DNA from: Opitutaceae bacterium
GTDB taxonomy: Bacteria; Verrucomicrobiota; Verrucomicrobiia; Opitutales; Opitutaceae
NCBI GenBank assembly: GCA_027482185.1
Contig: JAIXWF010000013.1
Location: 1,612,001 to 1,676,000, forward strand
Direction of reading: 5' to 3'
DNA: 64,000 nt
The notes below the pieces were generated by a model. That model worked only from the letters and a program-made list of their open reading frames with translations, was not told where the DNA came from and made no database searches. Positions 17,832 through 25,485 of the stretch are shown here, in pieces (the stretch's first letter is position 1; every line of letters begins with the position of its first letter). The translations under genes and the position numbers were made by a program.

Positions 17832-19190
17832 ATGAAGCTAACAGACCTGAACCGCGACGGCGGCATTGGTGCCAATTCGCTGTTCATCCAACTCGGCGAT
17901 CTCAATATCCTCGTCGATTGCGGGCTGAATCCGAAGAAGGTGGGCCGTCTGGCGACGCCCGACCTCAAACCGCTGCGCGGCGTCACGCTCGACCTGATCA
18001 TCATCACGCACTGCCATTTGGACCACATCGGCAGCCTGCCGGTCGTGATGCGCGAGCATCCGAACACGCCCGTGCTCATGACGACGTCGAGCCGCATGCT
18101 GATCGAGCGCATGCTGCACAATTCCGCCAACGTGATGGTGCGGCAGAAGGAAGAGGAAAACATCCCCGACTACCCGCTTTTCACGCACGACGAGATCGAC
18201 CGTTGCGCGAAGCGCCTCAACGGCCTGCCGTTCGGGCACGCGAAGCAGTTCCGCGGGGCCAAGGACGGCGTCGAGATCATCCTCCACCCGGCCGGCCACG
18301 TCGCCGGCGCGGCGGCGGTCGAGATCCGGCACAAGCACCGGCACATCTTCTTCACGGGCGACGTGCTCTTCGAATCGCAGCGCACCCTCGGCGGGGCCAA
18401 GTTTCCCGCCGGCCATTTCGACACGATCGTCATGGAGACGACGCGCGGCACGACGGAGCGCCCGCTCGGCAAGGAGCGCGTCAACGAAGTCGCTCGCCTC
18501 GTCGCGGCGATCAACGACACAATCCAGCGCGGCGGTTCGGTGCTGATCCCGGTGTTCGCCCTGGGGCGCATGCAGGAGATCTTCGCGATTATGCACGACG
18601 CGCGGAAGTTCGGCCGGCTGGTCGAATGCCCGATCTACAGCGGCGGCCTCGGCATCGATCTTTCGGACTACTTCGACGAGATCGCGCGCAAGACGAAGCA
18701 CGTGCAGTTCAGCCGCGGAATTCTCAAGGACCTGAAACTGAAGCCCGTGCCCCGCAAGCTGAAGGCCGGCGAAGATCCGCAGCAGAACGGCATCTATCTC
18801 GTGAGCTCCGGCATGATGGTCGAGCGCACGCCGAGCTACACGCTGGCCTCCGGCCTCCTCGGCAACGCCCGCAACCTCATCGCCTTCGTCGGGTATTGCG
18901 ATCCGGATACTCCGGGCGGCCACCTGCTGGCGGCCAAGCCGGGCGACGATTTCGTTTTCGAAGCCGCGCACGTGAAGCAGAAGGTCAAAGCCAAGGTCGA
19001 GCGCTTCGAGTTGAGCGGCCATGCCGACCGCGAGGAACTGCTCGAGTTCGCGGTGCAGACGGGCGCGCGCTCCATCGTTTTGACCCACGGCGATCCGGCG
19101 GCCCGCGCGTGGTTCGTCGAACAGCTCAAGACCCAGGCGCCGAAATCCAAGGTCCTCGACCCGGTGCCGCTGCAGACGTACCAAGTCTGA
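17832..19190 (+). CDS. Metallo-beta-lactamase/beta-CASP family nuclease-like protein
   Basis: The 452-residue protein has the zinc motif THCHLDH (with IIITH start), a second histidine motif PAGHVAGA, TGDV, and a beta-CASP insertion with SSGMM and ELSGHADREEL near the C-terminus. This is the architecture of the CPSF73-like RNA-processing nucleases. Bacterial members are usually single-subunit ribonucleases, but the substrate here is unknown. It starts 80 bp after apaG. The stop is followed immediately by a perfect 9-bp hairpin and a GTTGAAAG array. Confidence 0.9.
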   Translation: MKLTDLNRDGGIGANSLFIQLGDLNILVDCGLNPKKVGRLATPDLKPLRGVTLDLIIITHCHLDHIGSLPVVMREHPNTPVLMTTSSRMLIERMLHNSANVMVRQKEEENIPDYPLFTHDEIDRCAKRLNGLPFGHAKQFRGAKDGVEIILHPAGHVAGAAAVEIRHKHRHIFFTGDVLFESQRTLGGAKFPAGHFDTIVMETTRGTTERPLGKERVNEVARLVAAINDTIQRGGSVLIPVFALGRMQEIFAIMHDARKFGRLVECPIYSGGLGIDLSDYFDEIARKTKHVQFSRGILKDLKLKPVPRKLKAGEDPQQNGIYLVSSGMMVERTPSYTLASGLLGNARNLIAFVGYCDPDTPGGHLLAAKPGDDFVFEAAHVKQKVKAKVERFELSGHADREELLEFAVQTGARSIVLTHGDPAARAWFVEQLKTQAPKSKVLDPVPLQTYQV

Positions 19191-19192
19191 GG

Positions 19193-19240
19193 CTCCGCGC
19201 GCCGGGCGCGCGGAGAGGTTGAAAGTTGAAAGGTGAAGGA
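19193..19240. repeat. Stop-proximal hairpin plus GTTGAAAG array
   Basis: CTCCGCGCG (19193-19201) and CGCGCGGAG (19207-19215) form a perfect 9-bp stem beginning two bases after the stop codon of the nuclease-like gene. It is followed by units GTTGAAA-GTTGAAA-GGTGAAG at 19216-19240. There is no T-run. Confidence 0.7.
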
Positions 19241-19276
19241 CCGGAGCGGCGCGGGGCGCGCCCTCTCAATCCAGTT

Positions 19277-19373
19277 CCTTCCTGTTCATCCGCTGAACTC
19301 ATCCTGTTTGTCCTGTCCCGGTTTGGGCGAAGACAGGACGGACAGGAGGGCGGAGAAAGGATTTACAGGAAGG
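19277..19373. repeat. Opposed-arm array of the TCCTGT family
   Basis: The left arm repeats TTCCTGTTCATCC / ATCCTGTTTGTCCTGTC (19277-19318). The right arm is its approximate reverse complement, GACAGGACGGACAGGA...GGATTTACAGGA (19332-19373). The arms enclose only about 13 bases and lie between two convergent genes. Confidence 0.65.
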
Positions 19374-19391
19374 CGATGGCGCAGGCCCAAT

Positions 19392-20189
19392 TCAGCCGCG
19401 CATCAATTTTTCGAGCCGGTCGCAGCGCGCGGGGCTGCCGGCGACGTAGACGATGCGTTTCATCTTCAGGTCGAAGGTGCGCATGGGCAGTTGGGCGCCG
19501 TTGAGAAAACGCACTTCGCCGCCGCCGCCGCGCACGAGCGGGATCGCCGCGGCGAGGTCCCAGATCTTCACGTTGTAGTCGACGCACCCGTCGAGGAGAC
19601 CGGCGCCGACGTAGGCCAGGTGCAACGTCGCGCTGCCCAGGCCGCGGATCTTGTAGTTCCCCAGAATGCCCGTGGCCATCGGCAGGAGCGTTTTGTCGAA
19701 GGGACTGTGGAAACCGATGAGGCTTTCCTTCGAATCCGGCGCCGTGCTCACGCGGATGGCGCGGTCGCCGTCGAACACGCCGAAGCCCGGCCCGCCCTTG
19801 AGCAAAGAGCGCCGGCTGAGGTCGTAGACCCAGCCGTAGACGGGTTCGCCGTTTTCGCAGAGGGCGAGCGCGATCGCGCAATGCGGGATGCCGAGCGCGA
19901 AGTTGTTCGTGCCGTCGATCGGATCGAGGACCCAGGAAAACCGCGCGGTCACCGGGATCGGAGCGTCGGTCTCGGCCAACTCCTCGCTGAAATATTGGTC
20001 CTGAGGAAATTCGCTCCCGAGGGCGCGGAAGATGTTTTCCGAAATCGCGACGTCCACGGCGGTGACGCGGGTGCCGTCGGATTTCCAGCGGCTCTCGGCC
20101 CGGCCGAATTCGCGGTGGAGCAATTCGGTTTGGCTGAGGACGGCGCGTTCGGCGGCGGCGAGGCGGGCGAGGAGTTCGGGAGCAGGCAT
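19392..20189 (-). CDS. Inositol-monophosphatase-family phosphatase
   Basis: The 265-residue protein has the metal-binding motifs SEEL, VLDPIDGTNNF and IWDLAAAIPLV of the IMPase/FBPase/CysQ superfamily. Members dephosphorylate inositol phosphates, histidinol phosphate or PAP, and the sequence does not settle which. Lengths and motif spacing are normal. It begins 28 bp after the FmdB-like gene on the same strand. Confidence 0.9.
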   Translation of the reverse strand: MPAPELLARLAAAERAVLSQTELLHREFGRAESRWKSDGTRVTAVDVAISENIFRALGSEFPQDQYFSEELAETDAPIPVTARFSWVLDPIDGTNNFALGIPHCAIALALCENGEPVYGWVYDLSRRSLLKGGPGFGVFDGDRAIRVSTAPDSKESLIGFHSPFDKTLLPMATGILGNYKIRGLGSATLHLAYVGAGLLDGCVDYNVKIWDLAAAIPLVRGGGGEVRFLNGAQLPMRTFDLKMKRIVYVAGSPARCDRLEKLMRG

Positions 20190-20217
20190 GGAAAAGGAGC
20201 GGGAAAGAAACGCGGGC

Positions 20218-20772
20218 TTATTCGTAATCGTAGAGCTGCGGATCGCGGCGCGGCGCCGTGCGGCGAATCTTGAACTTATGGCGCGGTTCCTTCGGGTCCG
20301 GCTTCTCGCCGGCTGCGCCCGGCGGACCGAAGCCGTCGTCGTCCATCCCGCCGCCGGCGGGGTCGGCCTCGCCGCCCATTTGGTTTTCGAGTTCCTCGGG
20401 ATCGGCGCCTTCCTCGAGCTTGCGCACGACCTCCTCCATCTCGCCGTCGATTTTCTCGCCGGTGAGTTCGGACATGCGGCGCATCATGCGGGCCATGGCC
20501 TTCGGATCGTTTTCGTCGACGCTGGCGAATTCCGATTCCATCGCACCCAGCGCCGCCTCCAGCTTCGGATCGTCGGCGCCGGCGGCGTCGGGAGCGCTCG
20601 ACGGCGGCGGCTCCTCTGCGGCGCCGGTGATGGCGAAAGCGGAGACCAGTTTCCGCAGTTTGAATTTCGGGTTGTCCGGGCAACGAGGCACCGTTTTTCC
20701 CTGGGCCAGGGTCTTCGCGTAGAACTGATAGATCGTGTGATTGTCCGCGCAGTAGTACTCGTAGATCGGCAT
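20218..20772 (-). CDS. FmdB-like zinc-ribbon protein
   Basis: The 184-residue protein begins MPIYEYYCADN, the start of FmdB/CxxC zinc-ribbon proteins, but the ribbon is degenerate: single cysteines remain in YYCADN and PRCPDN where the family has CxxC pairs. The rest is acidic and Gly/Pro-rich with a helical patch (MARMMRRMSELTGEKI). The start at 20772 is fixed by the conserved N-terminus. It is the first gene of an apparent pair with the IMPase-family gene. No function is established. Confidence 0.75.
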   Translation of the reverse strand: MPIYEYYCADNHTIYQFYAKTLAQGKTVPRCPDNPKFKLRKLVSAFAITGAAEEPPPSSAPDAAGADDPKLEAALGAMESEFASVDENDPKAMARMMRRMSELTGEKIDGEMEEVVRKLEEGADPEELENQMGGEADPAGGGMDDDGFGPPGAAGEKPDPKEPRHKFKIRRTAPRRDPQLYDYE

Positions 20773-20897
20773 AGACGCTCCCGTTGGTAACGGCCCGGGC
20801 CGCGAGCGCAAGCGGCGCGCGATGTGGTCCTGTTTTCGAACCGGCACTCCCGGCTTGGCCGCGGCCGTCTCCGGTCCCAAGGTCGGGGTTTCCCCGC

Positions 20898-21965
20898 GTG
20901 ACTCTCCTGCCCCGTCGCTTCTTGGCCCTCGTGTCGTTCCTGTCGCTCCACTTCGTCGCGAACGGTGCCGTCCCGGCGCCGCTCGCGTGGCGCCAACTCC
21001 CGCCCCTGCCCGACCGCGAAGGCTTCGCCGGCAGCTATGCGGGCGCGAGCAACGGCGACCTGATCGTGGCCGGGGGCGCCAACTTTCCGGACCGCCGGCC
21101 TTGGGAAGGCGGGACGAAAACCTGGTACGACCACGTATTCGTGCTGGCCGCCGAAAACGGCGCGTGGCGGCGTTCCGACCGGCTGCCGCGCGCGGGCGGC
21201 TACGGTGTCTCCGTCAATCTGACCGAAGGCGCGGTCTTCATCGGCGGCGGCGACGCCGCGCGGAATTTCAACGACGTCTGGCTCGTGCGCAGCGAGGCGG
21301 GCCGCGTGACGTTCACCGCGTGGCCGGCCCTGCCGCGGCCGCTCGCGCTGATGGCCGGGGCGGCCGCGGGGCGAAAGATCTACGTGGCGGGCGGGCAAAC
21401 GACACCGACGGCAACGCAGGCCGAACGCATTTTTCTCCTGCTCGACGCCGATCGGTTGAACGAGGGTTGGAAGATCCTGCCGGCCTGGCCGGGCGCGGCG
21501 CGCATTTTTCCGGCGGTCGGCACGGCCGACGGCGCCGTTTACCTCTTCGGCGGTGCCGCGCTCACGGCCGACGCCGCCGGCAAAGCGACGCGCGAGTGGC
21601 TGCGCGACGCCTACCGCTACGACCCGACCAACGGCTGGCGCCGGATCGCCGACTTGCCGCGTGTGGCGGTCGCCGCGCCCTCGCCGGCGCCGAGCCATGG
21701 CGGCGAACTGCTGGTGCTCGGCGGCGACGACGGGGCGCAGGTCGCAGTGGCGCCGACGGCGCACCGCGGTTTCCCGCGCGACATGCTCGCTTTCAATCCC
21801 GCGACGGAACAATGGCGCCGCGCCGGCGACATGCCGTTTTCCCTCGTGACGACAACGCTGACGACGTGGCGCGGCCGGATCGTGATTCCCGGAGGCGAAG
21901 CCCGCCCGGGTGTGCGTTCAACGCAGGTCTGGGCGACGGAAGCGGCCGCGGGAGTTGAAAAATGA
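20898..21965 (+). CDS. NanM-like cyclically permuted mutarotase (Kelch propeller), exported
   Basis: The 355-residue protein has a signal peptide and a Kelch-type beta-propeller. The start of the mature region (GFAGSYAGAS, VAGGANFPD, PWEGGTKTWYD, then RAGGYGVSV) matches the cyclically permuted mutarotase family related to NanM, which interconverts anomers of N-acetylneuraminate in the periplasm. I chose the GTG at 20898 because it opens a well-formed signal peptide (TLLPRRFLALVSFLSLHF). The neighbouring lyase, sialidase and receptor support a sialic acid role. It is divergent from the FmdB-like gene. Its stop codon lies within a GTTGAAAAA repeat unit. Confidence 0.85.
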   Translation: MTLLPRRFLALVSFLSLHFVANGAVPAPLAWRQLPPLPDREGFAGSYAGASNGDLIVAGGANFPDRRPWEGGTKTWYDHVFVLAAENGAWRRSDRLPRAGGYGVSVNLTEGAVFIGGGDAARNFNDVWLVRSEAGRVTFTAWPALPRPLALMAGAAAGRKIYVAGGQTTPTATQAERIFLLLDADRLNEGWKILPAWPGAARIFPAVGTADGAVYLFGGAALTADAAGKATREWLRDAYRYDPTNGWRRIADLPRVAVAAPSPAPSHGGELLVLGGDDGAQVAVAPTAHRGFPRDMLAFNPATEQWRRAGDMPFSLVTTTLTTWRGRIVIPGGEARPGVRSTQVWATEAAAGVEK

Positions 21966-21981
21966 AAACCGAAATTTGAAG
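21952..21981. repeat. GTTGAAAAATGAAAACCGAAATTTGAAG array over the mutarotase stop
   Basis: A run of imperfect TTGAAA/ATGAAAA/CGAAATTTGAAG units contributes the TGA stop of the mutarotase gene, as at malQ. Confidence 0.6.
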
Positions 21982-22017
21982 GAGCGGATTGGCACGGCGG
22001 AGGCCGCGTTTCGGAGG

Positions 22018-22158
22018 TAGCCGCAAGAACGCGCAAAAGGCGCAAGATCGGGTCGACACAGGTGCACCTGACTGGGCGCGCCGGCACGAATCCCAAAAGC
22101 ATGAGGGTTCACGATCTCGCGGAAACTCTTGCGTCTTCTGCGCCTCTTTGCGGCCAAG
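22018..22158. repeat. Opposed-arm array of the GCGCAAAAGGC family
   Basis: The left arm (22018-22049) contains GCCGCAAGAACGCGCAAAAGG. The right arm (22125-22158) is the opposite orientation, CTTCTGCGCCTCTTTGCGGCC. The 75-bp spacer contains the perfect 12-base palindrome CAGGTGCACCTG at 22059-22070. The element occupies most of the 284-bp gap between the mutarotase and regulator genes. Confidence 0.7.
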
Positions 22159-22249
22159 CCCGGTTGCCTGGGGATTCACCGTGCGGCCCCGCAGCGGGTT
22201 TCGACGTGAATCCTGTCGCGCGTTCAGCCAATGCTTGGATCTTTCCCGC

Positions 22250-23329
22250 ATGACGCTCATTCCGCACCGCACCGTCGCCGGCCAAATCGCGGCACAGCTG
22301 CGGGCCGAAATGGAGCGCGGGGCCTGGCAGGAGTGGTTGCCGAGCGAACGCGATCTCAGCCGCACGCTGCAGGCGAGCCGCAACACGATCCGCGCCGCTC
22401 TGGCTCAGCTGAAGGCCGAGGGATTTCTCCGTCCGCATCGCGGTCTCGGCAACCGCATCGAGCCGCGGCGCGGTCCGGTCGCGGCACCGGCGGAGGCCCG
22501 CAGCGTCGGCGTCGTCATTCCCGAGCCGATCGGCCGCCTGCGGCCGCACATCGCGCTGTGGATCGACGAACTCAAGGACCTGCTCATCGAGGAAGGCCTC
22601 CGGCTCCGGCTGCACGAGGGCCGGCAGTATTTCCAGGGCAAGCCGGACCGCGCGTTGGCGCGGCTGGTCGGCCAGCACCGGCACGCGGCGTGGGTGCTGA
22701 CGCTGTCTTCCGAGGCGATGCAGCGCTGGTTTGCCGCCCGCCGCCTGCCCTGCGTCGTCGCGGGGTCGGTTTACCCGGGCGTGCCCCTGCCCTGCTGCGA
22801 TCTCGACTACCGCGCGAGCTGCCGGCACGCGGCGGGCGTATTGTTACGGCTGGGACACCGGCGAATCGCGCTGCTCAACCGCGAGGAACGCCGCGCCGGC
22901 GACGTCGACAGCGAAGTGGGTTTTCTCGAGGGCGCGAAAAGCTCTTCGCGGGCCGAGATTCGGGCCGAGGTCGCGTATCACCGCGACGATGCCGTCTCCG
23001 TTGGCCGGGCGCTGAAGCGCCTGCTTGACCAGCCGGCGCCGCCGACGGCCATCGTGGTCTGCAATTCGTACGCGTACCTGTCCGCGATCAGCTGGCTGGC
23101 CCAACGCGGCCTGCGCGTGCCGCGGGACCTGTCGTTGATTTCCCGGGACGACGATCCGTTTCTCGATGCCCTGACCCCTGTGCCGGCGCGCTATGTGGCG
23201 GGCCCCCGCCAATTCGCCACGCGGATCCTCGGCCCTTTGCTGGGCTGGATAAACGGACGGAGCGGAACAGGAAAACCGGCGCGGCTGTTGCCGCGCTTTG
23301 CGGCGGGCGGATCGATTGCGGCCGTTTGA
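22250..23329 (+). CDS. GntR/LacI hybrid transcriptional regulator of the sialic acid locus
   Basis: The 359-residue protein has an N-terminal GntR winged helix (VAGQIAAQLRAEMERGAW, LPSERDLSRTLQASRNTIRAAL, GNRI) and a C-terminal periplasmic-binding-protein-like effector domain of LacI type (SVGVVIPE, AYLSAISWLAQRGLRVPRDLSLIS). Such proteins are dimeric, sugar-responsive regulators. It converges on nanA with only 12 bp between stops. The 11-bp inverted repeat in front of the TonB receptor is the best candidate for its operator. Confidence 0.88.
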   Translation: MTLIPHRTVAGQIAAQLRAEMERGAWQEWLPSERDLSRTLQASRNTIRAALAQLKAEGFLRPHRGLGNRIEPRRGPVAAPAEARSVGVVIPEPIGRLRPHIALWIDELKDLLIEEGLRLRLHEGRQYFQGKPDRALARLVGQHRHAAWVLTLSSEAMQRWFAARRLPCVVAGSVYPGVPLPCCDLDYRASCRHAAGVLLRLGHRRIALLNREERRAGDVDSEVGFLEGAKSSSRAEIRAEVAYHRDDAVSVGRALKRLLDQPAPPTAIVVCNSYAYLSAISWLAQRGLRVPRDLSLISRDDDPFLDALTPVPARYVAGPRQFATRILGPLLGWINGRSGTGKPARLLPRFAAGGSIAAV

Positions 23330-23341
23330 ACGCGGCAACGG

Positions 23342-24274
23342 TCAGCCCGCGGCGGGCGGCCGGCAGGCGAAGTCGCCGTAGCCGATGGTCGCGAGGCGGG
23401 CCTGCATCGTGCGGATCTGTTCCGGGGACGGCTGCGCCAGCGGCAGCCGCACGGGACCGCAGTCGACGCCGGTGCCGGGCATGAGTGCTTTCGAGGCGGC
23501 GAGGTGCGTGACGCCGACGCCGGCGCAAATCGAAATCATCTGCACGGCCGCATCCTGCAGCGCGCGGGCCTTGGCTGCGTCGCCGGCCGCGAGGGCCGCA
23601 AGCATGCGCAGGTAAACGGGTGCCGCGTAGTTGTAGGTGCTGCCCACGGCACCGCGCGCGCCGGCCTGAGTGCCCTCGAGCAACAGTTCGTCGCGGCCGA
23701 AGAGGACATCGTAACGGCCGCCGTCGGCGGCGACGCAGGCTTGGTAATCCGGGAAATCCTCGAACGTGAATTTAACCCCGGCCAAATTGGGAATCCGGCC
23801 GCGGGCCGCGGCGAGGAAATCGGCCACGGGCAGGTTCACGCCGGTCATCGACGGGATGTGGTAGTAGTAAAATGGCAATTGCGGCGCGGCGGCGGCGACG
23901 GCGGCGACCCAATCGACGAGCTCGGCGGAATTGCGCGGTTTGAAGAAGAACGGCGCGAGCGCGGCGATGGCCGTGGCGCCGATTTCCGCGGCGTGGCGCG
24001 CGAGGATCCGCGCGTCGTCGAGGCATGTGTGGCCCACATGCACGATGACCGGCAGGCGGGCATCCGACGCCTTGGTCCACGCGGCGGCGACGGCCTGCCG
24101 TTCCGCCAACGTCAACGAAGAGCTTTCGCCCGTGGTGCCGCAGACGAAGGCGGCGGCGACGCCGTTCTCCCGCAGCATCCGGACGTAGGCCGGAATGACC
24201 GCCAGATTGAGCGAGCGGTCGGAATTGAAGGGCGTGAACGGGGCGGCAACGAGGCCGCGGAAGCGCGTGGACAT
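23342..24274 (-). CDS. nanA: N-acetylneuraminate lyase
   Basis: This DapA-superfamily aldolase cleaves sialic acid to N-acetylmannosamine and pyruvate. The 310-residue barrel has CGTTGESSSL, the lyase-type motif YYYHIPSMTG (proton-relay Tyr near 137) and the Schiff-base lysine in GVKFT (Lys168). The tyrosine-rich HIPSMTG motif separates sialic acid lyases from DapA, which has YSIPGR. The start at 24274 is chosen over an upstream frame that lacks conserved sequence. It follows the sialidase by 16 bp. Confidence 0.9.
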   Translation of the reverse strand: MSTRFRGLVAAPFTPFNSDRSLNLAVIPAYVRMLRENGVAAAFVCGTTGESSSLTLAERQAVAAAWTKASDARLPVIVHVGHTCLDDARILARHAAEIGATAIAALAPFFFKPRNSAELVDWVAAVAAAAPQLPFYYYHIPSMTGVNLPVADFLAAARGRIPNLAGVKFTFEDFPDYQACVAADGGRYDVLFGRDELLLEGTQAGARGAVGSTYNYAAPVYLRMLAALAAGDAAKARALQDAAVQMISICAGVGVTHLAASKALMPGTGVDCGPVRLPLAQPSPEQIRTMQARLATIGYGDFACRPPAAG

Positions 24275-24290
24275 GGCGGAAAGCGAAGAA

Positions 24291-25448
24291 TCAGGGAGCA
24301 GGAACGGCGAACGGAACGCGGGCAAACGTGATCCGTTCGTAGGGACGTTTCTCGCCGTTCTCGTAGAGGCAACCGATCAGGTCGGGCGCGAGCGAAACGA
24401 GCGACGAGTACGCGGACGGGCCGGCGTGCAACGGCGCGACATCGGTCCACGTCGCGCCCTGGTCCGCGCTGCTGCGCACCGTCATTTGGATCCGCGTTTT
24501 CGCGGCGGGATTGGAAAACAGCAACACGCCGCGACCGCCGCCGAGTTCATGGCGCAGCAGGCTGGCCTGGCACACGGGCTCGACGAGCGCGGGCGCATCG
24601 AACAAGGCGCTCCAGGTGACGCCGCCGTCGTTGCTGAGCGCGTGGGCACGGACGTTGCGGCCGTGGTTGGAACGCATGTTCATGAGCAGCGTACCCTTGC
24701 CGTCGAAGAGCTCGGCGACTTGGCATTCGTTGACCTTCGGGCGGATTGGCGCACCGAGTTTCCAGGTCGCGCCGTGATCGTCGGAGTAGATCGCGTGCGA
24801 GCCGGAGAGATGCTTCTTGTCGACGGGATCGTCGTAGTTGTGGTCGCAGGGAATCACGAGGCGGCCGGCGTGCGGGCCGTGTTTGATCTGGATGCCGACG
24901 CCGGGGCCGGTGGCGTACCAAGTCCATTCCGGCAACTTCGTCGCCGCGGTGATCTCGACGGGTTTTGTCCACGTCGCGCCGTGGTCTTTCGAGTGCGAAA
25001 CCCAGACCGTGCGCGTGCCCTTTGCGGTGCGCGCGGCGATGTCGCGCTCGCGGTCGGTGCCGAGGTTGTGCGTGAGGAGCAGCCACAGCGTGCCGGTCGT
25101 TTCGTCGAGCACGGGGCAAGGGTTGCCGCAGGTGTTGTCGGCGTCGTCCCAGACGACCTGCGCCGGGCCCCAGGTTTTGCCGCCGTCGGTCGAGTGCTTG
25201 AGCAACAGGTCGATGTTGCCGGAATCGCCGCCGCCGGATTTCCGGCCTTCGGCAAACGCGAGCAGGCGGCCGTCCGCGGCCTTGATGACGGCGGGAATGC
25301 GGTAGGTATGGTAGCCGTCGGCGCCGGAGACGAAGACATCGGATTTTTCGACGGCGGGCGCCGCGGCGGCGAACGCGGTGAGGAAAACGGCCGAGGCCGC
25401 AAGCAAGCGCCGCGCAAAGCGGCAAAGGAGCGAGGAAGTGGAGAGCAT
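24291..25448 (-). CDS. nanH: Exo-alpha-sialidase (GH33), exported
   Basis: This enzyme releases terminal sialic acids from glycans. The 385-residue protein has a signal peptide (hydrophobic stretch RRLLAASAVFLTAF), the arginine-triad RIP motif (YRIP), EGRKSGGGDSGNIDL with the acid/base Asp region, and five Asp boxes of the S-x-D-x-G-x-T-W type (for example STDGGKTW, SKDHGATW, SNDGGVTW). This is the six-bladed sialidase propeller. It lies 37 bp after the TonB receptor and 16 bp before nanA. Confidence 0.92.
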   Translation of the reverse strand: MLSTSSLLCRFARRLLAASAVFLTAFAAAAPAVEKSDVFVSGADGYHTYRIPAVIKAADGRLLAFAEGRKSGGGDSGNIDLLLKHSTDGGKTWGPAQVVWDDADNTCGNPCPVLDETTGTLWLLLTHNLGTDRERDIAARTAKGTRTVWVSHSKDHGATWTKPVEITAATKLPEWTWYATGPGVGIQIKHGPHAGRLVIPCDHNYDDPVDKKHLSGSHAIYSDDHGATWKLGAPIRPKVNECQVAELFDGKGTLLMNMRSNHGRNVRAHALSNDGGVTWSALFDAPALVEPVCQASLLRHELGGGRGVLLFSNPAAKTRIQMTVRSSADQGATWTDVAPLHAGPSAYSSLVSLAPDLIGCLYENGEKRPYERITFARVPFAVPAP

Positions 25449-25485
25449 GGGGAAACGGATTGGTCGGGGCGGAGGCGGCACGGGC

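Noticed and set aside
22059-22070. Operator function of the CAGGTGCACCTG palindrome
   Set aside because: It lies in the spacer of a repeat pair, and other spacers also contain palindromes, so a regulatory role is not supported.
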